A stretch of 64,000 nt of DNA from Ferrimonas gelatinilytica (lineage in GTDB: Bacteria; Pseudomonadota; Gammaproteobacteria; Enterobacterales; Shewanellaceae): positions 1 to 64,000 of the forward strand of contig NZ_BAABLF010000008.1 of NCBI RefSeq assembly GCF_039544205.1, written 5' to 3'. The first letter of the stretch is position 1. Every line of letters begins with the position of its first letter. Below are positions 17,323-26,425 of this stretch, piece by piece. Below the pieces are notes generated by a model, which was given only the letters and a program-made list of their open reading frames with translations, did no database searches and had not been told where the DNA came from. Position numbers and translations under genes: made by a program.

Positions 17323-18438
17323 TCAGTCGAGATCTATGGTGATCCCGTCCAGGTAACCGGACGCGGTATTGCCCGACTGGGATAGCTTGATCATCAGGCG
17401 AAGGTCATTGGGTGAGTCCGCATGATGAAGGGCATCGGCAAAGCTGATGATGTCCTGCTGGTAAAGTTCATACAGCGCCTGGTCGAAGGTCTGCATCCCC
17501 TGCTCCCTGCTGTTAGCCATAGTCTCCTTCAGATGATGCAATTCACCCTTGGCGATGATATCCGCCACCCTGGGGGTGTTGAGCAGCACCTCGATGGCAA
17601 CCCGGCGGCCCTTGCCATCCCGCCGGGGGACCAACTGCTGCGCCATCACCGCCTTGAGGTTGAGGGAGAGATCGAACTTCAGCTGTTGATGCTTCTCCTT
17701 GGGCATCAAGTGCATAATCCGCTCAAGCGCCTGATTGGCGTTGTTGGCATGCAGGGTCGCCATGCAGAGGTGTCCGGTTTCCGCGAAGGAGAGGGCAAAC
17801 TCCATGGTTTCCCGGGAGCGGATCTCCCCAAGCAGGATCACATCCGGTGCCTGCCGCAGGGCACTTTTGAGCGCTTCATCGAAGCTTTCCGTATCGATCC
17901 CCACTTCCCGCTGGGTCACGATGCTCTGCTCATGTTGATGGACGAACTCGATGGGATCCTCGATGGTGAGGATGTGGCCACGCTGATTGCGGTTGCGATG
18001 CCCCACCATGGCCGCCAGGGAGGTGGACTTGCCGGTGCCTGTGGCTCCGACCAGAATCACCAATCCTCGTTTTGCCATACAAATCTCTTTCATCACCTCC
18101 GGCAGCTGCAGCGACTCCATGGTCGGGATCTCCGTAGTGATGGAGCGAAGCACCATCCCGGGATTATCCCGTTGCCAGAAAGCGGAGACCCGGAAACGGG
18201 CATCGGAACGCTCGCCAGCGAAACCAAAGTTGGCCTCTTTGTGCCGGTGGTAGCTGGCCCGTTTCTCCTCGGTCATCACCGATTCCACCAGGGCCAGGAC
18301 CTCCTCCCGCTGAAGCGGCGCCTCAGAGAGGGGCGTTAACTCCCCATCAATTTTGGCGCTGGGAGGAAAGCCCACGGTAATAAAAAGATCCGACGCATTG
18401 CGCGCCAACATCTGGTCGAGCAGGGAGTGAATGTCCAT
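17323..18438 (-). CDS. pilU: PilT/PilU family twitching motility ATPase PilU
   Basis: This 371-residue cytoplasmic hexameric ATPase assists PilT in retracting type IV pili. Walker A is GATGTGKST, the Walker B region is VILLGEIRS, and the His box includes TGHLCMATLHANNA. The C-terminus lacks the PilT AIRNLIRE motif and instead carries an acidic tail, as PilU does. ATG 18438 follows TAGGA; a TTG four codons upstream is less likely. It lies 22 bp after pilT, and the pair ends at the hairpin at 17225-17259. Confidence 0.95.
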   Translation of the reverse strand: MDIHSLLDQMLARNASDLFITVGFPPSAKIDGELTPLSEAPLQREEVLALVESVMTEEKRASYHRHKEANFGFAGERSDARFRVSAFWQRDNPGMVLRSITTEIPTMESLQLPEVMKEICMAKRGLVILVGATGTGKSTSLAAMVGHRNRNQRGHILTIEDPIEFVHQHEQSIVTQREVGIDTESFDEALKSALRQAPDVILLGEIRSRETMEFALSFAETGHLCMATLHANNANQALERIMHLMPKEKHQQLKFDLSLNLKAVMAQQLVPRRDGKGRRVAIEVLLNTPRVADIIAKGELHHLKETMANSREQGMQTFDQALYELYQQDIISFADALHHADSPNDLRLMIKLSQSGNTASGYLDGITIDLD

Positions 18439-18460
18439 ATTCCTATCCAAAGTAGGTCCG

Positions 18461-19495
18461 TTAGAAAGCTGCCTTCTTGCTCATCTTGCTCATGGCATCC
18501 TGGCGGGTGATAAGGCCTTGGTTCAGCAGGTTTTCAATGCTTTGATCCAGCGTCTGCATCCCATAGGCCATACCAGTTTGAATGGCGGAATACATCTGCG
18601 CCACCTTGTCTTCACGAATCAGGTTACGGATGGCAGGCGTCCCTATCATGATCTCATGGGCAGCGACCCGGCCGCCGTTGATCTTCTTGATCAGCGTTTG
18701 CGAGATCACCGCCTGCAGGGACTCCGACAGCATGGTACGCACCATATCCTTCTCCCCAGCGGGGAAGACGTCTACCACACGGTCGATGGTCTTAGCCGCC
18801 GAGGTGGTGTGCAGGGTGCCAAAAACCAGGTGCCCGGTTTCCGCCGCGGTGAGCGCCAGACGAATGGTTTCCAGGTCCCGCATCTCCCCAACCAGGATCA
18901 CATCCGGATCTTCCCGCAACGCGCTGCGCAGGGCCGCAGCGAAACTGTGTGTGTCCCGATGCACCTCGCGCTGGTTGATCAGGCAGTTCTTGGAATCATG
19001 AACAAATTCAATCGGGTCTTCGATGGTTAGGATATGATCGTGTCGACTCTGGTTGATGTGATCAACCATCGCCGCCAGCGTGGTACTCTTACCGGAGCCT
19101 GTGGGGCCGGTCACCAGCACCAGGCCGCGGGGAAACTCGGAAATTTTGCGGAAGATATCGGGGCACCCAAGCTGTTCCATGGTCAGAACGGTACTTGGAA
19201 TGGTACGAAATACCGCACCGGCGCCCCGGCTCTGGTTGAACGCGTTAACACGGAAGCGGGCCAGCCCTGGTACCTCGAAGGAGAAATCGATCTCCAGGTG
19301 CTCCTCGTACTCCTTACGCTGCTTATCATTCATGATGTCGTAGATCAGCGAATGGACCTCTTTGTGATCCATCGAGGGCAGGTTGATTTTGCGGACTTCG
19401 CCATCGACACGAATCAGCGGCGGAACCCCGGCAGAGAGGTGCAGATCGGAGGCGTTGTGCTTTACACTAAAGGCGAGTAATTCAGTTATTTCCAT
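18461..19495 (-). CDS. pilT: type IV pilus retraction ATPase PilT
   Basis: This 344-residue retraction motor starts MEITELLAFSVKHNASDLHL. It has Walker A GPTGSGKST, the Asp box ILTIEDPIEFVH, Walker B VILVGEMRDLETI, the His box TGHLVFGTLHTTSA and the retraction-specific AIRNLIRE near residue 290. Its start is only 27 bp from divergently transcribed yggS, the classical neighbour of pilT in gammaproteobacteria. Promoters for one or both genes must therefore overlap coding sequence. Confidence 0.97.
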   Translation of the reverse strand: MEITELLAFSVKHNASDLHLSAGVPPLIRVDGEVRKINLPSMDHKEVHSLIYDIMNDKQRKEYEEHLEIDFSFEVPGLARFRVNAFNQSRGAGAVFRTIPSTVLTMEQLGCPDIFRKISEFPRGLVLVTGPTGSGKSTTLAAMVDHINQSRHDHILTIEDPIEFVHDSKNCLINQREVHRDTHSFAAALRSALREDPDVILVGEMRDLETIRLALTAAETGHLVFGTLHTTSAAKTIDRVVDVFPAGEKDMVRTMLSESLQAVISQTLIKKINGGRVAAHEIMIGTPAIRNLIREDKVAQMYSAIQTGMAYGMQTLDQSIENLLNQGLITRQDAMSKMSKKAAF

Positions 19496-19522
19496 TTTAT
19501 TTTTGAGTCCCTAAGCAGATCT

Positions 19523-20206
19523 ATGACCACCATAGCAGAGCGGATAATCCAAGCCAAAAGCCGAGTGGCAAATGCGGCCCGGAGTGCTGACAGAAACGCG
19601 GAGGAGATCACCCTGCTGGCGGTCAGCAAGACCAAGCCGGCGGACGACATTCGCGCCGCCTTTGAAGCCGGCCAAAGCGACTTTGGGGAGAACTACCTTC
19701 AGGAGGCGCTCGACAAGATCGACCAGCTGCAGGACCTTCCCTTGACCTGGCACTTTATCGGGCCATTGCAGTCCAACAAGACCCGTCCGGTGGCAGAGCA
19801 TTTTGCCTGGGTCCACAGCATTGACCGCCTCAAAATTGCACAGCGCCTCAGTGAGCAGCGGCCCGATACCCTGCCCCCCCTGAACCTCTGCCTACAGGTC
19901 AACATCAGTGGAGAGCAGAGCAAATCCGGGGTGCAGCCGGAGAATCTGTGGCAACTGGCCGCCGAGGTCGCCGCCCTGCCGCGGGTGCGGCTGCGCGGGC
20001 TGATGGCGATCCCCGCCGCCAGCAACGATGATCGTCAGCAGCGCCAGGCTTTTGCCCAAATGTGCGAGCTGTTCATTGAATTGCAGCGCCACCATCCGCA
20101 TATAGACACTCTGTCGATGGGGATGAGCGGCGATCTGGAAGCCGCCATCGCCGAAGGCAGTACCCTGGTTCGACTGGGCACCGCCCTGTTCGGCGCCCGA
20201 CAATAA
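19523..20206 (+). CDS. yggS: YggS family PLP homeostasis protein
   Basis: This 227-residue single-domain TIM-barrel protein (PLPBP, COG0325) binds pyridoxal phosphate without catalysis and buffers vitamin B6 and amino-acid pools. The PLP lysine is in LLAVSKTKP (about residue 35). Further conserved blocks are FGENYLQEALDK, WHFIGPLQSNK, LSMGMSGDLEAAI and the phosphate-binding STLVRLGTALFG end. It heads a yggS-proC-yggT-yggU run. Confidence 0.96.
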   Translation: MTTIAERIIQAKSRVANAARSADRNAEEITLLAVSKTKPADDIRAAFEAGQSDFGENYLQEALDKIDQLQDLPLTWHFIGPLQSNKTRPVAEHFAWVHSIDRLKIAQRLSEQRPDTLPPLNLCLQVNISGEQSKSGVQPENLWQLAAEVAALPRVRLRGLMAIPAASNDDRQQRQAFAQMCELFIELQRHHPHIDTLSMGMSGDLEAAIAEGSTLVRLGTALFGARQ

Positions 20207-20220
20207 AACTTGGAGTGAAT

Positions 20221-21060
20221 GTGCAATCCACCCAAACCGCTCAGCCCCATCGCCGCATCGCCTTTATCGGCGCCGGGAACATGGCCCGCAGTATCATCAG
20301 CGGCCTGGTCAACAATGGTTACCCGGCCGACGCCATCCTCGCGGCGAATCCCAGCCAGCCCAAGCTGGACCGGCTGGCCAAAGAGTTTCATATCCATACC
20401 GGAAACGACAATCTCGCCGCCTGTGACTGGGCCGAAGTGATCGTCCTTGGGGTCAAACCCCAGCTGATGGCCCAGGTGTGCGCCCCGATAGCCGGCATTA
20501 ACCTGGGCGGCAAGCTGGTGATCTCCATCGCCGCAGGGGTGACCTGTGACAGCCTGGCCAACTACCTGGCTCAGCCAGTGGCGCTGGTACGCACCATGCC
20601 CAACACCCCCTCCCTGCTGGGGCTGGGAATGACCGGGCTCTATGCACCGCCGGAGGTGAGTCAGGAAGATCGCAATTTCGCCGGCCAGTTGATGCAGGCG
20701 GTCGGGGAGATCATCTGGCTCGACCGGGAAGCGCAGATCGACCAGGTGATCGCCTGTGCCGGGTCCAGCCCGGCCTACTTTTTCCTGTTTATGGAAGCGA
20801 TGCAGCAGGCAGCCGAGAAGATGGGTGTCACTGCCGAGGATGCCCGGGCGATGATCCAACAGGCTGCGGTAGGGTCGGCGGCGATGGTAAAGCAGAACCC
20901 CGAGCTCTCCCTGGAGCAACTCAGGCTTCAGGTCACCTCCAAAGGGGGGGCCACCGCTAAGGCGATCGAGGCCTTCGAACACCACGGGTTGCGCGACAGC
21001 GTGGCCGATGCCATGGACGCTGCGGTGCTTCGCGCCCAGGAAATGGCGAAACTGTTTTAA
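20221..21060 (+). CDS. proC: pyrroline-5-carboxylate reductase
   Basis: This 279-residue enzyme carries out the last step of proline synthesis, reducing pyrroline-5-carboxylate with NAD(P)H. The Rossmann motif is IAFIGAGNMARSII, and the C-terminal dimer domain carries the family block AGSSPAYFFLFMEAM and LRLQVTSKGGATAKAIEAFE. I chose GTG 20221 because GGAG ends 5 nt before it; an in-frame GTG at 20215 overlaps that site. It starts 14 bp after yggS. The pairing fits a role of YggS in proline and B6 metabolism. Confidence 0.96.
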   Translation: MQSTQTAQPHRRIAFIGAGNMARSIISGLVNNGYPADAILAANPSQPKLDRLAKEFHIHTGNDNLAACDWAEVIVLGVKPQLMAQVCAPIAGINLGGKLVISIAAGVTCDSLANYLAQPVALVRTMPNTPSLLGLGMTGLYAPPEVSQEDRNFAGQLMQAVGEIIWLDREAQIDQVIACAGSSPAYFFLFMEAMQQAAEKMGVTAEDARAMIQQAAVGSAAMVKQNPELSLEQLRLQVTSKGGATAKAIEAFEHHGLRDSVADAMDAAVLRAQEMAKLF

Positions 21061-21081
21061 AACGGACATAACGAGATCCCT

Positions 21082-21633
21082 ATGAACGAAGCTCTTATCT
21101 TCCTGGGTACCACCCTGATCAAGCTCTACCTGATGGTGGTTCTGCTGCGCCTGTGGCTGCAGTTTGCCCGCGCCGATTTCTACAACCCCTTCAGCCAGTT
21201 CGTGGTCAAAGCCACTCAGCCGGTGCTGGCGCCAATGCGTCGCGTAATCCCGGCATTCGGCCGTTTCGACACCGCCACCGTGCTGTTAGCCCTGCTGCTT
21301 GGAGTGCTGATCTGGGTGTTGCGCCTGATGCTCAGTGACGCCCCGTTGAACCCTCTTCTGCTGCTGGTTATTGGCGCCGTCACCGTGCTCAAAGAGGCGG
21401 GTCTGCTGCTGTTCTGGACCCTGCTTATCCGAGCCATCCTCTCCTGGGTCTCCCAAGGCTATAACCCCATCGAGGCGGTACTGCATCAGCTGACCGAGCC
21501 GATGCTGGCACCGATCCGCCGCTTCCTGCCCCCCATGGGTGGCCTGGACTTCTCCATGCTGGTGCTGCTGATCGGCATGAACTTCATCAACATTCTGTTG
21601 CACAACTACCTCCCCTTCTGGGGCGTTGTGTGA
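21082..21633 (+). CDS. yggT: YggT family inner-membrane protein
   Basis: This 183-residue protein consists of two tandem YggT repeats, each with a TM helix, a Pro-rich PVLAPMRRVIPAFGRFD or PMLAPIRRFLPPMGGLD segment, then another helix. About four TM segments are expected. The family is linked to osmotic tolerance and cell envelope or division roles but has no fixed function. It overlaps yggU by 4 bp (GTGA). Confidence 0.93.
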   Translation: MNEALIFLGTTLIKLYLMVVLLRLWLQFARADFYNPFSQFVVKATQPVLAPMRRVIPAFGRFDTATVLLALLLGVLIWVLRLMLSDAPLNPLLLLVIGAVTVLKEAGLLLFWTLLIRAILSWVSQGYNPIEAVLHQLTEPMLAPIRRFLPPMGGLDFSMLVLLIGMNFINILLHNYLPFWGVV

Positions 21634-21926
21634 ACCAGGCGGTACAGCGGCGGGGGGATACCTTGCTGCTGAACCTCTATATCCAGCCCAAAGCCAGCCG
21701 GGATGGGCTGGTGGGGCAACATGGCGACGAACTGAAAGTGGCCATCACCGCACCGCCGGTAGACGGTCAGGCTAATGCCCACCTGATCAAATATCTGGCC
21801 AAACAGTTTCGCGTGCCTAAGTCTCAGGTAGAGATCACCAAGGGCGCCCAGGGGCGTCATAAGCAGGTCACCATCTCCGAGCCCAAGGTGATCCCAGAGG
21901 CGGTATTGCAACTGCTTACAGAGTGA
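21630..21926 (+). CDS. yggU: DUF167 / YggU family protein
   Basis: This 98-residue small alpha/beta protein of unknown function (UPF0235) has the family motifs IQPKASRDGL, VAITAPPVDGQAN and KSQVEITKGAQGRHK. Translation starts at GTG 21630, which overlaps the yggT stop (GTGA), so the two are coupled. It is the last of the yggS-proC-yggT-yggU block. Confidence 0.93.
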   Translation: MNQAVQRRGDTLLLNLYIQPKASRDGLVGQHGDELKVAITAPPVDGQANAHLIKYLAKQFRVPKSQVEITKGAQGRHKQVTISEPKVIPEAVLQLLTE

Positions 21927-21993
21927 TCACCGTTGGGGCGGTAGCCGGTGCTATAGTTTTGTAACGGGCTGTAAAAACAACGAGGAATTGGCA

Positions 21994-22431
21994 ATGAAGA
22001 TCCTGATGGCCCTGGCCTTGAGTGCCCTAATGCTGGTACTCCCCGCCCAGGCAGAGCAAAAGATGCAGGTCGGTAAATACGCGATCCACTACGCGGCCTT
22101 CGGCAGCACCTTCCTGACGCCTACGATTGCCAAGACATACGGACTTACCCGCAGTCGCTTTAATGGCCTAGTTAACATTACTGTGCTGGATACCTCTCAG
22201 ACCGGTCCTGAGACCCACGCTGTCCCACTGACCATCAGCGGCACCGCGCGTAACTTAGTGGGCAGCATCCGCGAGCTCGACTTCCACGAAATTCGTGAAG
22301 GCACCGCCATCTACTACATCGCCGAGTTCAAACACAGTAACGAAGAAGCCTTTTTCTTCGACATCCAGCTGAGCAATGGCAGCGATCTCAACACCAAGTT
22401 GCGTTTCGAGCACAAGTACTACGCCGACTGA
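21994..22431 (+). CDS. DUF4426 secreted protein
   Basis: This 145-residue protein has a cleavable signal peptide (hydrophobic core ALALSALMLVLP, then AQAEQ) and the DUF4426 fold: VGKYAIHYAAFGSTFLTP, TYGLTRSRFNGLVNITVLD, and a C-terminal SNGSDLNTKLRFEHKYY. It is probably periplasmic; the function is unknown. Homologues often sit between yggU and rdgB in marine gammaproteobacteria (from memory). ATG 21994 has GAGGAA 7 nt upstream; a TTG two codons earlier is not favoured. A terminator follows. Confidence 0.85.
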   Translation: MKILMALALSALMLVLPAQAEQKMQVGKYAIHYAAFGSTFLTPTIAKTYGLTRSRFNGLVNITVLDTSQTGPETHAVPLTISGTARNLVGSIRELDFHEIREGTAIYYIAEFKHSNEEAFFFDIQLSNGSDLNTKLRFEHKYYAD

Positions 22432-22465
22432 GGCTTTCCCAACCCCCTTTCGATCCGCTAAGATC

Positions 22466-22498
22466 GGCGCCCTGTTTCAGCGGGGCGCCGTTTTTTTT
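22466..22498 (+). terminator. terminator between the DUF4426 gene and rdgB
   Basis: GGCGCCC (22466-22472) pairs with GGGCGCC (22483-22489), followed by G and an eight-T run. Only 26 nt separate the end of the T tract from the rdgB start codon, so rdgB depends on readthrough or on a promoter overlapping the hairpin. Confidence 0.9.
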
Positions 22499-22524
22499 GT
22501 GCGCCCCGGCCCGAGGAGAATCCC

Positions 22525-23124
22525 ATGTCCCAACGTCTCGTCCTGGCGACCGGCAACGCCGGCAAGGTCAAAGAGTTTGCCCAGCTTCTGGCAGACTTCC
22601 CCTTCACCGTTTTGCCCCAGTCACAGTTCAATGTCAGCAGCGTTGCCGAGGATGGCACCACCTTCGTGGAAAACGCCATCATCAAGGCGCGTCATGCGGC
22701 CCGGGAGACCGGTCTGCCGGCCATCGCTGATGACTCCGGTATCGAGGTGGACGCCCTCAACGGTCGCCCCGGGATCTACTCCGCCCGCTATGCCGGTGAC
22801 AACGCCACCGCAGAGCAGAACTGGCAGAAACTGCTGCTGGCGATGGAAGGGCAGGCTGACCGCCGTGCCCGCTTTCAGTGCGTGCTGGTATTCATGCGCC
22901 ATGCTGATGATCCCTCTCCGGTGATCGCCCAGGCCAGCTGGGAGGGCAGTATCACCACTGCCCCCAAGGGTAACGGGGGGCACGGCTACGACCCCATCTT
23001 CCAGGTTGAAGGGACAACCCTCACCGCCGCCGAACTCGAACCTGCGCAGAAAAATGCCAACAGCCACCGCGGCAAGGCGATGGGGATGCTGATCGACGCC
23101 CTCAAAGCCAAAGGGATCCTTTAA
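22525..23124 (+). CDS. rdgB: RdgB/HAM1 family XTP/dITP diphosphatase
   Basis: This 199-residue house-cleaning enzyme hydrolyses dITP, XTP and other non-canonical purine triphosphates to monophosphate and pyrophosphate. Substrate-binding TGNAGKVKEF is near the start, the catalytic Asp lies in ADDSGIEVDALNGRPG, and GYDPIF and the C-terminal SHRGKAM are intact. GAGGAG precedes the ATG. The stop TAA is followed directly by the hemW ATG with no spacer. Confidence 0.96.
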   Translation: MSQRLVLATGNAGKVKEFAQLLADFPFTVLPQSQFNVSSVAEDGTTFVENAIIKARHAARETGLPAIADDSGIEVDALNGRPGIYSARYAGDNATAEQNWQKLLLAMEGQADRRARFQCVLVFMRHADDPSPVIAQASWEGSITTAPKGNGGHGYDPIFQVEGTTLTAAELEPAQKNANSHRGKAMGMLIDALKAKGIL

Positions 23125-24267
23125 ATGGCTCAGCTGCCGCCGCTATCGCTCTATATCCATATCCCCTGGTGCGAGCAGAAGTGCCCCTACTGTGACTTCA
23201 ACTCTCACGCCCGAAAGGGGGCACTGCCGGAGACAGACTATATCGATGCCCTGCTAAAAGACCTGGAGCGGGACCTTCCCCTAGCCCAGGGACGCATGCT
23301 GCGCAGCATCTTCATCGGCGGTGGTACCCCCTCGTTGATCTCCGCCGAGGGAATTGGCCGACTCCTGCGCGGCGTTGACCAACGCCTGCCGTTGGCCGCC
23401 GATTGCGAAGTGACCATGGAAGCCAATCCGGGCACTCTGGAGGCGGGGCGGTTCAAGCCCTACAGGGACGCCAGTGTCAACCGCCTGTCGGTGGGAGTAC
23501 AAAGCTTCCAGGAAGATAAACTCAACCTTCTGGGCCGGATCCACGGCGCAGAGGAAGCGCGCCGAGCGGCCAAGGAAGCGCGCAAGGCCGGCTTCGAACG
23601 CTTTAACCTGGACCTGATGCATACCCTGCCGGAGCAAAGCGTTGACGATGCCCTCTACGACCTTCAGCAGGCGATCGCGCTGGCACCTCCCCACCTCTCC
23701 TGGTACCAGCTCACCATCGAACCCAACACCCAGTTCGCCAGCAAGCCGCCGCAGCTTCCGGACGAAGAGACCCAGTGGGCAATCTATGAGCAGGGCAAGG
23801 CGCTGCTGGAGGCCGCCGGCTACCGCCAGTACGAGATCTCCGCCTGGGCCCAACCCGGCTACCAGTGCGAACACAACCTCAACTACTGGCGTTTCGGCGA
23901 CTACCTGGGGATCGGCTGTGGTGCCCACGGCAAGATCACGCAAGCCGACGGCACCCTGCTGCGCACCGTCAAGGTACGTCACCCCAAAGGCTATCTTGAG
24001 CCCGGCCGGGATCCCATGGATAAGCAGGTGACGGTGGCCAAGGAGGATCAGGCGCTGGAGTACTTCATGAACCGTCTGCGCCTGATGGAAGCGATGCCAC
24101 TGGCGGAGCTGGGCCAGCGCACTCAGTTGCATCACGACGACGTTGAAGCCGAGCTCACCTGGGCCCAGTCCCGCGGACTCATCACCCGTGACGACACCCA
24201 GATGCAACTGACGGAGCTGGGCCACCGCTATTTGAACGAGCTGCTGGGCCGTTTTCTGCCGGATTGA
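23125..24267 (+). CDS. hemW: radical SAM family heme chaperone HemW
   Basis: This 380-residue HemN-like protein now counts as a heme chaperone rather than a coproporphyrinogen oxidase. The [4Fe-4S] cysteines are C16, C20 and C23 in PWCEQKCPYC. FIGGGTPSLI and the SAM-binding ANPGT follow, and the C-terminal HemN domain contains MNRLRLMEAMPLAEL. It abuts rdgB, an arrangement conserved across gammaproteobacteria (yggV-yggW). Confidence 0.95.
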   Translation: MAQLPPLSLYIHIPWCEQKCPYCDFNSHARKGALPETDYIDALLKDLERDLPLAQGRMLRSIFIGGGTPSLISAEGIGRLLRGVDQRLPLAADCEVTMEANPGTLEAGRFKPYRDASVNRLSVGVQSFQEDKLNLLGRIHGAEEARRAAKEARKAGFERFNLDLMHTLPEQSVDDALYDLQQAIALAPPHLSWYQLTIEPNTQFASKPPQLPDEETQWAIYEQGKALLEAAGYRQYEISAWAQPGYQCEHNLNYWRFGDYLGIGCGAHGKITQADGTLLRTVKVRHPKGYLEPGRDPMDKQVTVAKEDQALEYFMNRLRLMEAMPLAELGQRTQLHHDDVEAELTWAQSRGLITRDDTQMQLTELGHRYLNELLGRFLPD

Positions 24268-24381
24268 GCGTTGAGGCAGCCGGCGTCATTAAGATCTGCT
24301 AACAGTTCCGGTTTGGCCTGACGAAAACCCACTGGCACACTTGCGACTGATTTTCCATCATCATGTCGCAAGGAGCGCTTC

Positions 24382-26229
24382 GTGAAGCATCTTCCCACCA
24401 CCTTAGCCATCGCCCTGGCACTGGGCCTGACCGGCTGTGAACCGGCCAGCTCAACGGCCACCACCGCAGCCCAACCGGCACCCGCTTCGGCCCCCGTCCG
24501 CCAGCAGAGTGAATCAGACAGGGCCAATGCCCTGTTCGAAGAGATCTTTATGGCCGATGTCATGGCCTCCCCCATGACCCAAACCGGCCTGGGCATGGAC
24601 AGCAATAAAGATCGTTGGGACCCCTTTACCGAGGAACACGCCGAGCAGCAATTCAAGCTGGCCCAGCAGCACCTGGCCCAACTTGAACAGATCGAGGCCG
24701 ATAAACTGGATGAGCAGACCGCGCTCAGTTACCGGTTGATGAAAGCGCAGTTGGAGCAGCAGATCAGCGACTACCACTGGCGTCACCACAGCTACCCCAT
24801 CAACCAGATGTACGGCATGCAGTCCACCACCGCCAGTTTCCTGATCAACCAGCATCTGGTCGCCACAGAGCAGGACGCGCTGGATTACATCGAGCGACTC
24901 AAGGGGATCGAGCTGCGCTTTGACCAGCTGATTGAGCAACTTAATATCCGCGAGCAGAAAGGGATCCTTGCCCCCAGGTTTGTCTTCGGCCACGCCCTCT
25001 CCGATAGCCGAAACATCGTTTCCGGTGCGCCCTTCACCGAAGGCAAGGACAGCGTGCTTCTGGCGGACTTCAAAGCCAAGCTGGACGCACTCGCACTGGA
25101 CAACGAGCGCAAGCAGGTGCTGCTGAACCAGGCCACCGAAGCCCTGAAGCAGCAGGTTAAACGGGGTTACGACAAGTTGATTGCCCACCTGGAGGGGCTG
25201 CAGCAACGTGCCGACACCCGGGACGGCGTCTGGAAGCTCCCGGATGGCGAAGCCTTCTACCAGATGCGTCTGGCCAGGGTCACCACCACAGATCTCAACG
25301 CCAAGCAGATCCACCAGCTGGGGCTGGACGAGGTGGCCCGCATCCACAATGAGATGCGCCAGATCATGCAAAAAGTGGGATTCGAGGGCGATCTTCAGGC
25401 CTTCTTTGCCTTCATGCGGACCGATCCCCAGTTCTACTTCAGCAATGACGAAAGTGGCAAGCAGTCCTACCTGCAGCAGGCCGATGCCACCATCGCCACC
25501 ATGAAGTCGCGCCTTGACGAGGTGTTCGGCATCAAGCCGCAGGCCGACCTGGTAGTTAAAGCGGTGGAGCCCTTCCGGGAGAAATCCGCGGGCAAAGCCT
25601 TCTACCAACAGCCGGCTCCGGATGGCAGCCGCCCTGGGATCTACTACGCCAACCTCTACAACATGAAACATATGCCGAGCTACCAGATGGAAGCCCTGGC
25701 ATTCCACGAGGGGCTGCCCGGCCACCATATGCAGATCGCCATCGCCATGGAGCTGGAGAGTCTGCCCAAGTTCCGTCGCTACGGCAGCTATACCGCCTAT
25801 ATCGAGGGCTGGGGCCTCTACTCCGAGTACCTGCCCAAGGAGATGGGTTTCTACCAGGATCCCTACAGCGACTTTGGTCGCCTGGCGATGGAGCTGTGGC
25901 GCGCCTGCCGCCTGGTGGTCGACACCGGGATCCACGATCAGCGCTGGAGCCGGGAACAGGCGATCGACTACCTGGCCCAGAACACGCCCAACCCCCATGG
26001 TGATATTGTCAAAGCGATCGAGCGCTACATCGTGATGCCGGGTCAGGCAACCGCCTACAAGGTGGGAATGCTGAAACTGCTGGAGCTACGTGCCGAGGCC
26101 AAAGCCCAGATGGGTGAACAGTTCGAACTAAAAGGCTTCCATGATGCGGTGCTCGCAAACGGCCCGCTGCCGTTGGATGTGCTGGAGCAGCAGGTAAATA
26201 ACTGGACTCAGGAAACCCTGCGCCTCTAA
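24382..26229 (+). CDS. DUF885 family lipoprotein, probable metallopeptidase
   Basis: This 615-residue exported lipoprotein has a signal sequence ending LGLTGC (lipobox), then a 15-residue Ala/Thr/Pro linker and a long helical DUF885 domain. The zinc-site motif HEGLPGHHMQ at about residue 449 matches the HExxPGH pattern of this carboxypeptidase-like family. C-terminal conserved elements include YIEGWGLYSEYLPKEMG and MPGQATAYKVG. GTG 24382 has a perfectly spaced AAGGAG. It is a single-gene unit with a strong terminator. Peptidase activity is inferred from the motif. Confidence 0.88.
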   Translation: MKHLPTTLAIALALGLTGCEPASSTATTAAQPAPASAPVRQQSESDRANALFEEIFMADVMASPMTQTGLGMDSNKDRWDPFTEEHAEQQFKLAQQHLAQLEQIEADKLDEQTALSYRLMKAQLEQQISDYHWRHHSYPINQMYGMQSTTASFLINQHLVATEQDALDYIERLKGIELRFDQLIEQLNIREQKGILAPRFVFGHALSDSRNIVSGAPFTEGKDSVLLADFKAKLDALALDNERKQVLLNQATEALKQQVKRGYDKLIAHLEGLQQRADTRDGVWKLPDGEAFYQMRLARVTTTDLNAKQIHQLGLDEVARIHNEMRQIMQKVGFEGDLQAFFAFMRTDPQFYFSNDESGKQSYLQQADATIATMKSRLDEVFGIKPQADLVVKAVEPFREKSAGKAFYQQPAPDGSRPGIYYANLYNMKHMPSYQMEALAFHEGLPGHHMQIAIAMELESLPKFRRYGSYTAYIEGWGLYSEYLPKEMGFYQDPYSDFGRLAMELWRACRLVVDTGIHDQRWSREQAIDYLAQNTPNPHGDIVKAIERYIVMPGQATAYKVGMLKLLELRAEAKAQMGEQFELKGFHDAVLANGPLPLDVLEQQVNNWTQETLRL

Positions 26230-26257
26230 TCCTCAAACCTCATCCCTTGCCACACCT

Positions 26258-26292
26258 CGCCCTCAAAGCCTCCAGGCTTTGGGGGCGCTTTT
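26258..26292 (+). terminator. terminator after the DUF885 gene
   Basis: A 13-bp stem (26258-26270 with 26275-26287, one wobble pair) has a 4-nt loop, followed by CTTTT. Confidence 0.88.
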
Positions 26293-26380
26293 CCCTCTGG
26301 GCTACCTGTCCTGCCACTTCACTAAAGCAATGATTAAGATCAGTGACTTAAGGCACATCCCCAGTAATGATCCTAATATG

Positions 26381-26394
26381 TTAACTGAAGTTAA
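26381..26394. promoter_or_regulatory. inverted repeat upstream of the second RND operon
   Basis: TTAACTGAAGTTAA has 6-bp arms and a 2-nt centre. It lies just downstream of a candidate -10 (TAATAT, 26374-26379), for which I find no good -35. The position suits a repressor site, but no regulator gene adjoins the operon. Confidence 0.35.
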
Positions 26395-26425
26395 GTGACG
26401 TATTGGGTTAAAGGGAGTGTCGGCG

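Noticed and set aside
24514..25998. A 494-codon minus-strand frame inside the DUF885 gene
   Set aside because: Low-complexity shadow of a GC-rich gene. The plus strand encodes a lipoprotein with clear motifs and an ideal ribosome site.
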